A stretch of 64,000 nt of DNA from Timema cristinae (lineage: Eukaryota > Arthropoda > Insecta > Phasmatodea > Timematidae). Positions within the stretch are counted from its first letter, which is position 1, and the number at the start of each line of letters is the position of its first letter. Below are positions 43,351 to 52,599 of this stretch, one piece after another. The DNA is taken from NCBI GenBank assembly GCA_039000515.1, contig JBCFYV010011135.1, positions 33,137,876 to 33,201,875 on the forward strand. The letters are read 5' to 3'. Below the pieces are notes generated by a model. The model was not told the DNA's origin. It ran no database searches and saw nothing but the letters and a program-made list of their open reading frames with translations. The translations under genes and the position numbers were made by a program.

Positions 43351-43367
43351 CGGATTTTTGTTAATTT

Positions 43368-43612
43368 TGACACCTTAGCTCAGTCGGTAACGTGTCTACT
43401 GAGCTAAGTAAGGGTCCTAGGTTCAATTCCCAGTATGACCGAAACGTTATCGTTGATGAAGTGTGTGATTACCCTTTCAGAGAGATTAATTAATGGTCGG
43501 GGGACTGGATGTTGTGCTTGTCCTAGTCTTAAGTTATATTATAAGTCATATGACAATACAAAGGTCCTAGCAAGACGGTAGTGGAGAATATACGGCTTGA
43601 ATAAAAAAACAC
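43368..43612 (+). mobile_element. SINE family D copy
   Basis: Head ACACCTTAGCTCAGTCGGTA, B-box GGTTCAATTCC, end GGCTTGAATAAAAAAAC. Second copy of the family at 3882-4115. Confidence 0.75.
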
Positions 43613-43669
43613 TGAATACATAAAAGTATATCTCTTTAAGGTGGAATGTAGGGGAAGTGAGATAAGGTG

Positions 43670-44005
43670 AGTGTTTTTGCAGTTTTTATATTTAAATGTT
43701 GGTTTTTTTTTTTCTCCAAAATAAACCAAATATTGCTCCAGTAGAAACAAAGAGTTTAATTTTCTTCACACGGTGATATCAACAATTGTTGAATATCTAT
43801 CGAGGGTGTCCTGGAATTTAATGACAAATTTTTCTCTTCTTCTTTTAAAAAGTTTCTAATCTAATGCCGCTATGCTCATGACAAATATTCAACAACTGTT
43901 GATATCACCAGATGAAGAAAATTAAATTTTATCTTTCTACTGGAGAAATATTTCATTTATTTTGATCCCAAAAAAAATATGTTTCTATAAAAACTGCAAA
44001 AGTAT
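43670..44005. mobile_element. Palindromic MITE-like element
   Basis: Two arms of about 130 bp are inverted copies of each other: TTTAATTTTCTTCACACGGTG with GATATCAACAATTGTTGAAT, mirrored by ATTCAACAACTGTTGATATC and GATGAAGAAAATTAAATTTT. They are separated by about 95 bp. Half copies at 50825-50960 and 14740-14980. Confidence 0.75.
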
Positions 44006-44189
44006 GGACCTTTTTCTTGAGTCTAGTTACCTTAAAAAAAACCTCTTTTCGCTTTATGAGGTAATTGTATTATATTTGTAAGAAGGAACAGGAAATATGG
44101 ATAGAAACATATAAATGGAACAACACAATACGGATTTTACAATGAAAAGAAGAACACAGTTCACACTTTACACTGCTACCACTGGACAA

Positions 44190-44320
44190 AGAGGTAATGG
44201 CTGCCTCTAGAAGAAAATTTTTCGTTACCGCCCAATCCCCCGGCCTAGGTTTCATTCTATCGGAACTCATCAGGGAGGAGTGTGAAACGCGCGACGCAAC
44301 TTCTTGAAATAGGAAATTAA
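44190..44320 (-). other. Protein-like open stretch of unknown origin
   Basis: The minus strand has an acceptor-like CTATTTCAAG followed by open frame with SLMSSDRMKPRPGDWAVTKN and SSGSSVKCELC. The sequence also looks like the conserved part of a retroelement, so I do not call a gene. Confidence 0.2.
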
Positions 44321-44579
44321 AATAAAAATATATAAGGGAGAAAAATGAAATGAATAAATAATGATAGGAAATGTATATATAGGAACGTGACAACGACGAC
44401 ATCTTTCACTTTTTTTTTTCTCGAAATTTTAATCTAATTTAATAAAATTAATTATTGTATTTTTATCAATAGTCCTAAAATGTAATTGCCTTAAAATAAT
44501 GTTTTTCCTGCAAAATGTTTCCCGGTGCAGATAAATTCCATTTGGTATTCCTCCAGGAACAAAACTTTTTAAAAACACT

Positions 44580-44818
44580 ATTCTAACGCACTTCTCTCGT
44601 ACTAGACTCGACCGTCATTGACAGGGAGATCGAGCGACGAATCTCAGTCAGGTATACTGAGGGTGGTTTTTTTTTCCTAAATAGTTTTTCACTCTCCCTC
44701 CACACAAATTCGGGTGCACTTTCTCTAAATATAACCTTTCTAATTCTTAACACATTAGATTAATTAGTACATAAGCAAATAAATCAAATGGGTAGTAAGA
44801 CGCTGTGCTAAAAAAAAA
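44580..44818 (+). mobile_element. SINE family C copy, followed by a second fragment
   Basis: B-box-like GAATCTCAGTCAGGTATACT, body TTTTTCACTCTCCCTCCACA, tail AATGGGTAGTAAGACGCTGT. A further family C fragment follows at 44835-45010. Confidence 0.7.
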
Positions 44819-45049
44819 AACATTAAAAAAAAATCATTCTCAACTGTCATTGACGAGCAGATTGGTGTTCAAATACCATTCAGGTGTTTTGTTGGTTTTT
44901 CTGATTGGTTTTCCACACTACCTCTGGTGCAAACGTGACTACATTTCCTTTATATTATATCTTTCTCATTCCTACCTCATTATATACGCGGATACTAGCA
45001 CGAACATAGAGTAAAACACAGATAACAAGAAATAAATATTATTATTAGG

Positions 45050-45184
45050 TGTTCTGTCTTACGACAGGTCCATTCCTTCTTGTCAGTGAACTTAGACCGA
45101 CAATGCATTCTGTCCTCCGTCAGCTGAAGGGTCTGAAAAAATGCACCAGCAATAATGTAGTCTGGAGGAAGGCAGAACGACATG
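45050..45184 (-). pseudogene. LINE 3'-end fragment
   Basis: The minus strand encodes DRMHCRSKFTDKKEWTCRKT, the C-terminal end of the LINE family also seen at 61090-61262. Confidence 0.6.
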
Positions 45185-45196
45185 GATAACTCAATA

Positions 45197-45451
45197 ATAA
45201 TAATATTAGCACCGCGTCTTACTACCCGTTCGGGTTATACGCTTTAAGTACTAATTACACTAATGGATTAGGAATTGGTAAGGTCGATTAGAGGAAGTGA
45301 ACCCGCATTTGCGTGGAGGGAGAGTGGAAAACCATTTAGTAAAAAATCACCCCCAGTTCACCAGACCGAGATTCGAACCTCGATCTCCCCGTCCTCAGTA
45401 GTCGAGCTCAACACGACAAGCGCGTTAGCCAACTACGCCACCAAGGCGGGT
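45197..45451 (-). mobile_element. SINE family B copy, complete
   Basis: Full unit. The direct repeat GATAACTCAATA (45185-45196 and 45452-45463) is the target-site duplication. Confidence 0.92.
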
Positions 45452-45463
45452 GATAACTCAATA

Positions 45464-45835
45464 CACGGGGGGGGGCTCTTAATTTCATACGAGACCAATA
45501 ACTACTCGATCCTTGACACCACATTTCTGGTGATCTGATATTTCGCCAGTATGTCGTCTTATACTGCATGTCCACCGGTTATAACGTCTCGATTAGGAAA
45601 ATATCGGAGAGAGCCTCGGTTTGTCGGTTCAATCGGGCAGCTCCGCATCCGTATAGTCCTTATAAATGGAAATCGAGGCAGCAAAGTCTGTATCCGTAAT
45701 CACGTGACCGTGCCAACCAATGATAAAGTTTGAAACAACGTCCAATTAAAGGAAGTTTTCTAGAGTAAGCCGCAAGAAGACAATAAATATCACAGCTAAA
45801 CAATAATAATAACAAAAGTAACTACAGAAGGTAGG
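45464..45835. other. Mixed stretch, no gene recognised
   Basis: Short open frames with no family resemblance. Confidence 0.25.
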
Positions 45836-45879
45836 TTAAGTGCAGTCACAGTGATGTATTTAAAACATGAGCTAGTTAG

Positions 45880-46095
45880 TGTAATTGTTACGATGATGCC
45901 ATTGGTGCTTTTATTTCTTTTACTTTGCTGTGATTGGTAGTCCTTGGCAATCCGTTTCGACTAGTCCTTAGAAAGTTAAAGTTGAGTCAATTTCTACAGA
46001 GTGATAAGGACTAAGGAATGAAGTGATAAGGACTCTGTAGACAGAGCAATCCGTTAGTATGGAGTTAATTTCTTACAGAGTGTTACACACCTTAT
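45880..46095. repeat. Repeat family H copy 2 (inverted)
   Basis: Contains GATGCCATTGGTGCTTTTAT, ACTTTGCTGTGATTGGTAGT and ACTAGTCCTTAGAAAGTTAA, the reverse complement order of 29855-30050. Confidence 0.65.
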
Positions 46096-47460
46096 GAATA
46101 CGGAGTTTGTAAATGTAGTTTTACTTTTGGTAAACTTCAGGAAACTTTTTTTTGTTTGTAGTTAACAATCAATCAATCAGTTTTGTTTGTTTGTAAGGGT
46201 TTTATTTTTTGTTTAAACATCTAATTTGGGAAATGAAAGACAGGCAGCGCATAGAATGACAGTAAACACCAGTCCCGAAGGGCTGTCGAAGACTAACAAT
46301 ACTTAGAACAAATACTTAGACCTAAATGATATTTATGGCGCCCTCCATCAGTTTTATGACAATTATTACAATTTTTATTTATAGAAACATTTTTTTTAAA
46401 TCCAAGCCATTACATTACATTTTTAATGAAACTTTCATAATTTAACTAAAATCCATAGAAATGATTTATATTCATTTGGGACTGGGACGATTTTTTATAG
46501 TAATTTGGAATGTTAATTTAAATATTTAATCTCTTTTCATAAAGTTAAAAATCTTGTTTTCTTTTCAAAACATTTACAAATATTAAGGATCGACCAAATA
46601 CCAGGGCTATTAGATCACACTCGGAACACTAATGCCACCTGGTAGCAGAACGCTAAAGTTCTATTAGAACGTTTACGCCGCTACCTATTGGAGGAAATTT
46701 TTACTAGTTAGTACAGTAAACTTATACTGCCTTTCTTGATAAATTTTTTTTGGGTGAATGTAATATCAAATTATTGCGTTTCACAATCATTATTCATACA
46801 AATTTATGATTGTATAACAGAAAATAAAATTTCTTGTGACTTACTAAAATATTTAAAATACCCTATAATGATATATAGTGAAGTTACAGAGTTAACAATA
46901 ATTATCACTCGCTGATATAGTTTGTAGATATTTTGGCTGGATTTTCTCGATTGGCTTTTTAAATTAAGACTATACTTCACAGGATCATTTCTGTAGTATA
47001 TCTTCACCATCTTCCTTCTCAACAAAGGAGTGGTACGCATCCATGATTATGAGGAATAGCGTCGTTCTCTGAGCGTGAGAAAGACAAGATTTTCCAGTTT
47101 ATTCTGGAATAACTTGTCATCGATGATCGTTCACCCTCTGCTATATTGGGGGGGATGGAGAGCGCCGCTTTCTGAGTGGTCTTTAAATTATTATATATTA
47201 TATCTAACTTCAAATTTAAATATAAACAAATTTAAGTAATTTTTAAATTAATTGTAGTCTGATACTATCGAAATAATTACAGATAAAACTAAATTATAGC
47301 TTACATGTAAACGTTTATTCAAGATAAATATAATAGATAAAATTAAAATTTGTTTTGATGTTGGGACAACATTTTTGAGTTTCATTTTCATCGTTTTTTT
47401 TTTTTTTTTGAAAAATTATTTCACTATCTTAAAGAATTCGTTCAGACATCATTGAGGCTT
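46096..47460. other. AT-rich stretch, no gene recognised
   Basis: Two minus-strand open frames (46804-47040 and 47019-47213) have no recognisable domain. Nothing else supported. Confidence 0.3.
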
Positions 47461-47471
47461 TTATTATTCAG

Positions 47472-47713
47472 TAACCCGCCTCGGTGGCGTAGTTGACTAA
47501 CGCGCTAGTCGTGTTGAGCTCGACCGCTGAGGACGGGGAGATCGAGGTTCGAGTCTCGGTCGGGTGAACTGGAGGTGGTTTTCCACTCTCCCTCACGCAA
47601 ATGCGGGTTCACTTCTAATTCAACCTTCCCAATTTCTAATCCATTAGCGCAATTAGTAGTTAAAGCGTATAACCCGAATGTGGTAGTAAGACGCGGTGCT
47701 AAATATTAATATA
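47472..47713 (+). mobile_element. SINE family B copy, complete
   Basis: Head ACCCGCCTCGGTGGCGTAGT, B-box GGTTCGAGTCTC, tail GCGTATAACCCGAATGTGGT then AAGACGCGGTGC. Flanking 11-bp repeat TTATTATTCAG (47461-47471 and 47714-47724). Confidence 0.92.
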
Positions 47714-47919
47714 TTATTATTCAGCAGAACTTATGTACGAAATAAAAAACTTGATTCCAACGGCAAGAAAAAAACTCTAGTTCACAGACAACATTATTCG
47801 TTCAAAAATTAATCGTGTTTTAGGTTTTAATCGCAGGTAAAATCTTTGTAAAGAGAACTAATGCAAAACTATCGATAGTGATTTCAAACAATCGATAGTT
47901 TCTGATCACTATGTTGAAC

Positions 47920-48110
47920 CTGGTACTTTTGGCTTAGTACGCCAATGTTCTAACCATTGAGCTATCCATTAAACGTCCCGTGCCCAAGGTCATTCTTCAC
48001 TCTAATTTAAGGCAGAGTCTGTGATGGACGTGGGGGAATCTCCAGCTACATATGAGTGATCAAATAAGATCACGAGCTATCTGATAACGCAGTTGACTTT
48101 TTGTTACCAA
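47920..48110 (-). mobile_element. SINE family F copy
   Basis: Contains GGCTTAGTACGCCAATGTTC, AAGGCAGAGTCTGTGATGGA and CTGATAACGCAG, as in 6219-6450. Confidence 0.7.
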
Positions 48111-48289
48111 TAGTAAAATTACAATGGTACAAAATGCGCATATTATCATGATAATTGATAAATTTAAAAATGTTTTTAATCATTTTAAATAAATTCTTGT
48201 TATTTTTTCCTGTTATTACTTCTTTATCTCGATACACACACACACACACAAAAAACTCCCCACTGTTTTAAATAATTAGTTAACACCTT

Positions 48290-48435
48290 GACTCGCAATA
48301 GACGAGACTTTTCGGTAACGGTAATAGGTCGGAGGTTCGAATCCCTGGTTTACACTGAAGGGGTCTTTTTTTTTTATCCCTAAGCCAATGCAGATGCACT
48401 TTGTATTATCTAAATCCCAAGGGACCTCTTAAATA
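48290..48435 (+). mobile_element. tRNA-derived SINE fragment
   Basis: B-box GGAGGTTCGAATCCC followed by TACACTGAAGGGGTC and a short body. Distant to family C. Confidence 0.5.
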
Positions 48436-48486
48436 AAGTATTTTAAAATATAAAATCTTTTTTTCATAAAATGATAAACAAACAAA

Positions 48487-48845
48487 ACCGTAAGGTTGAA
48501 TATCGATCAGCATTGTAGCTAAAGACAATATGTGCTGTCAAATAATAGACTTTATGGCCGTGAATATTTTGTTAAGAAATAGCAAGTGAAACATTCCGGG
48601 CCGTAAGGTTGAATATCGATCAGCACTGTAGCTAAAGACAATATGTGCTGTCAAATAATAGTACTTTATGGCCGTGAATATTTTGTTAAGAAATAGCAAG
48701 TGAAACATTCCGGGCCGTAAGGTTGAATATCGATCAGCACTGAAGCTAAAGACAATATGTGCTGTCAAATAATAGACTTTATGGCAGTGAATATTTCGTT
48801 TAGAAATAACGAGGGAAAAATTCCAGACGGTAAGGTTTAAATATC
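48487..48845. repeat. 113-114 bp tandem repeat, 3 units
   Basis: Units start CCGTAAGGTTGAATATCGAT and include GACAATATGTGCTGTCAAAT. The open frame across it is repeat-driven. Confidence 0.9.
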
Positions 48846-49169
48846 GAATAGCAGCCAGCACTGCACCAACATGAATAAATTTGAATACTTTTCATTTGAA
48901 TGAATGTTTTTTAACTATCGATTTTGTCGATGGATTGAATTACTCGATCGTTTTTTGTTTTGATAGCTACCCGCCACAGAAAGTACACGCACGTTAAATA
49001 TCTCAAGTAAATGAAAAAAAAAAAAATATCTGTATAAAATAGTAATTATTTTTAATTAGATTTTTTATGTTATAATATTTTTTTATAAAATTAGGGGTTT
49101 GTGAAAGTGCTTTGGGGTAATCAATTTTGGTTTAAATAATTCGTAGTCAGGGTAGTGATTATTTTCAAT

Positions 49170-49315
49170 CTTATTGTGTGGAATACCAGGCCTCCCACCG
49201 TGGTTCGGATCCCACGTTGAACTGTAAGTCCTTCATTTCATCTCACAATCACCCTATCATTACACATTAGTGTAAGTGCGTATAACCCGAACGGATAGTA
49301 AGACACGGTGATGAT
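49170..49315 (+). mobile_element. SINE family A copy, 3' half
   Basis: Body CACCGTGGTTCGGATCCCAC, tail ACCCGAACGGATAGTAAGAC, then GATGATGATGAT. Confidence 0.8.
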
Positions 49316-49544
49316 GATGATAGATGATAATAATAATCATAATTTTCAATCTTTTAGTGTATTACAATGTTAAAATTAATTTTGTTTATTTTGGTTAAAT
49401 AGATTCAATGATTTTTATACACTGTATTAAAAAAAAACAAGAATTTAGCACACAAATTTGTTTATATTTTCAGATTATATTATAAACCAGCGATTTTTCA
49501 AACGTTTCAGTTCGCGGAATATTGAACAAAGTGCTAAAATGTCA

Positions 49545-49795
49545 ACACGTCGGTGGCCACACGGTATAAGGCGTTACTCTCGCAATACACTAGATTGCCA
49601 ATTACGTAGAATAAAGGTTAAATTCTCTGTAGGTGTTCTGAGGTTTTTCCCCCCTAGAGGGTTTTCCAATCTCCCTATACACAAATGCGGATACACTTCC
49701 TACAAATAAAACCTTCATAAACTATAAAATCATATCGTAATTAGTATATAAGCGTATAATTCCGAAAGGTTAGTAAAATGCAGTATTAAAATAAT
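49545..49795 (+). mobile_element. SINE family C copy
   Basis: Head GGTGGCCACACGGTATAAGG, body AGAGGGTTTTCCAATCTCCC, degraded tail CCGAAAGGTTAGTAAAATGC. Confidence 0.7.
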
Positions 49796-49949
49796 ATATG
49801 TATAAAAATGTATTAATTACTAATTTATTATCATTAGTTTAAATATTTTTTTTAAAAAAAAACGTTTTTGTAAATCAAAGAATCGATTCAAGACCTATCT
49901 TTCGAAATCTCTATATACATATTCTATAAATGATTAGACCTGCCCCAAC

Positions 49950-50212
49950 CCATCTTCTATCGATTTCCTTTTGTCGATAAATTCGAATCTCGACGGCTGT
50001 GACGTGAGTTTGTGAAGAGGTTAGATGGGGAGGGGGGGCAGGGTTGACGCGCATCTCTTGTAGAGGGGAGGTCGACGCCCTTCCCCCCTATTACTACCCC
50101 CTTTTCCGGTCAACACACACACATTGGGCCGAAGCGCGCGCGTAAACGGAATTCTTATGGAAGCGAGTAGTTTGTCTAGTTGTGTTCGAATTCCGAAAGG
50201 TTGATCTTTGTT
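49950..50212. promoter_or_regulatory. CpG-rich promoter-like stretch
   Basis: Contains TCTATCGATT and TTGTCGATAA (close to the DREF site TATCGATA), ATTGGGCCGAAG (CCAAT-type box reversed) and GCGCGCGCG within 200 bp, clearly GC-richer than the surroundings. No downstream exon identified. Confidence 0.25.
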
Positions 50213-50213
50213 A

Positions 50214-50740
50214 AGGCTCCAGGGCTGCCCTTAACAGACGTGGAGACTGGGCAGACTCTGTATAGCCCCCCCCCCCCAATAGTTAGCATCTATCTGCCAA
50301 TATTCAGACTTGTAAGAAATCAGGAAATGGTCTAAAAGATAAATACATGCAATAAATAATGCTAGTTACGTGTTTGTTTGTTTTTTACACACATAAGGGT
50401 CGATTTCTCCCCAAACCTTAAGCTCAATTTTCTTCACTAACGAATCTGATCTGTATAAAGTTACAAAAAAAAAAAATGTGTTAAGTTTGAAATAAATCGG
50501 TGCATGCATCCGAAAGTTATCATGAGACGTATCCACAAATGGTGGACAAATGTAAATCCGTAGAGTTAAAACAATAAATCAAACGACTTGATGACGTTAT
50601 CGTGTTTGTTTTTTTTTTTTTGCGTTGATGACAATATTTGCTAAATCACCTATACAGGGAGCTAAAATTTCCCATCCCAACTTGTGTTTTCCCATCTGTC
50701 ACGCAAGTCCCCACCCCCCCGAACCGCGGGGCCCTGTGGC
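50214..50740. mobile_element. Repeat family G copy 3
   Basis: Left end CCAGGGCTGCCCTTAACAGA; interior AGCTCAATTTTCTTCAC, AATCGGTGCATGCATCC and CGTAGAGTTAAAAC match the other copies. Confidence 0.6.
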
Positions 50741-50824
50741 GCTTTTAAAGAAGTGTACTTCTACGCATGCTCGTTAGATTTTAGATCCCGACCAGAAAGG
50801 AGGATAAGTAAGCTGTTTCACAAT

Positions 50825-50960
50825 TAAGGTGGGAATGTGTTTTTTGCAGTTTTTTTTATCAAAACATCCAAAAATAAATCAAATATTTCTCCAATAGAAA
50901 CTTAGAGTTTAATTTTCTTCACGTGTTGATATCAACAATTGTTCAAGTTATACGTAGAAC
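50825..50960. repeat. Half copy of the palindromic MITE
   Basis: TTTCTCCAATAGAAACTTAG and TTAATTTTCTTCACGTGTTG match one arm of 43670-44005. Confidence 0.65.
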
Positions 50961-50964
50961 CATC

Positions 50965-52070
50965 CTAAAGGGGAGGAGGTTCAAACAACATCAAAACCTA
51001 ACATAAAAAAAGGGGGGACAACAGGAGCGAGTGCTTGGAGTTATATGCTTTGAATGTTTTTTGGCCCAAACATTCGAAAACCGAATCTCGCAACTCTCAC
51101 CTGTTGCTGAGTTTACCATAAGGACAGTCTACCTCAAGAGATTAACTAGCAGTATGCATTCTTTGACTAAGAGAAAACTAAAAATAATAAATAAATATAA
51201 TTTTATTTTACCTATGGTATGGCGGGACAGTCATAAAAATATAGCTGAAATCATGTTACGTTGGTATTTATTAAATATCTCACAAAAAGATAACTATCAG
51301 ATTCATTAATTATTAACATTAGATATAGCCAAAATATATAAACAGATAATATATATGAACTCCATATTTTCAACGATCATGTCAAAGAAAAATATCATTT
51401 ATCATTAGCGTTGATATTACTGACAAGTCATAAAGTTCAAAGCGGCTTCAGCCATTTCAAGGCTATTACAAATTTAATCGAGATTACCATAGAAAATTTA
51501 CAATCATACAGTTAATTATCAAGTCTTAACAGGGCTCATTTTTCCCAAACCTTTAAATACTCGTCCATCAGTAATGGCACGTTTCAAATAAACAATTTTG
51601 TCTAACATTGGAATTTTAAAAGTTCCCGCGAACATGAGTTAAATATTTCCGCAAGTAAGAATAGAAATGACATTCGAAACCCATTAAATAAACTACCGAT
51701 AAAGTTCACAAGTTATATAATAAATTATTACAACTCGAAAAGTGATAAGACGCCATTACCTAGCAACGAGTTGATATTTAAAGAAAGATAATATACATTT
51801 CCTAACTGTCCCATTTATGCTTAGCGTTTTTTAGAATTATTGAAACAAGGCCTAAGGAGATTTTGGAAACATTTAATTTAACCAAAAAGAAGTTAAAGTT
51901 TATCAAAATAGAATTTTGATCTTACATTATTAAACGGTGATGAAAAGCCGGAGCTTCTTCTATTCCCGAAATGATTCAGGCCCAATTGTGCTGTCTGTTG
52001 GTTCAAGCACCACTATATATATCGTACAACTCAGAAGAGGGTAACAGAGGAAAAAAAGGGTGTGTACAAT
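50965..52070. other. AT-rich stretch, no gene recognised
   Basis: A plus-strand open frame at 51031-51309 (92 codons, KLKIINKYNFILPMVWRDSH) has no recognisable domain and no clear splice sites. Confidence 0.3.
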
Positions 52071-52075
52071 CTAGA

Positions 52076-52253
52076 CCAATAGGGAACACATATTTGCGCA
52101 TGCCAACATAGCTTCGGGAAAGTCCGATGACGTTCGAGAACATTCTCGCTAGGTTATTTTCATGCGCAGCAATAGGACACATATTTGGCATGCCAATAGC
52201 TCGGAAAGTCCGATACGTTCGAGAACATTCTCGTAGAGTTATTTTCATTGCAG
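52076..52253. promoter_or_regulatory. Duplicated block with two perfect heat-shock elements
   Basis: Two direct copies of about 90 bp, each with the three-unit HSE TTCGAGAACATTC at 52133-52145 and 52218-52230 (alternating nTTCn/nGAAn units, 5-bp spacing). HSF trimers bind this layout. The position relative to the initiator at 52301 fits a stress-responsive promoter. Confidence 0.6.
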
Positions 52254-52300
52254 TTTTCACTCAAGGTATTTGGTGCACTCGCGTCACTTTCTTGATGGTC

Positions 52301-52388
52301 AGTGTTCTATTTTCCCGGCTCAGAGAAGGTGTGTCCGGTAAAACTAGTGTTGTTTTTTCCACGCGGTCCCAGCCAGCATACAAATGGG
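52301..52388 (+). other. Candidate 5' exon after the HSE block
   Basis: Starts at an arthropod-type initiator (GGTCAGTG, A at 52301) and ends at a strong donor (ATGGG-GTAAGT). No TATA box at -30. It may be the untranslated first exon of a stress gene whose body is outside the window or unrecognised. Confidence 0.3.
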
Positions 52389-52439
52389 GTAAGTTTAATC
52401 CAGTTTTGTATTTTATGTACGCCGTCCAATACTACAAGT

Positions 52440-52595
52440 ATAAATGATAATTAATCTAATGGGGTAAGGATGAAGAAGGACGCATTTGAGAGGTAATATA
52501 CCCGCATTTGCTTGGAAGGAGGTGGAAACTATATTTAATCCTCCCTCAGTACACCTGACCTATATTCAAACTCCAATCTCCCCGTCATCAAAAAA
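52440..52595 (-). mobile_element. SINE family C fragment
   Basis: Body ATACCCGCATTTGCTTGGAA and a partial head side (CAAACTCCAATCTCCCCGTC). Confidence 0.55.
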
Positions 52596-52599
52596 GCAA

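Noticed and set aside
52003..52260. 85-codon minus-strand and 106-codon plus-strand open frames over the HSE block
   Set aside because: They run through a duplicated regulatory block and have no domain or conserved composition.
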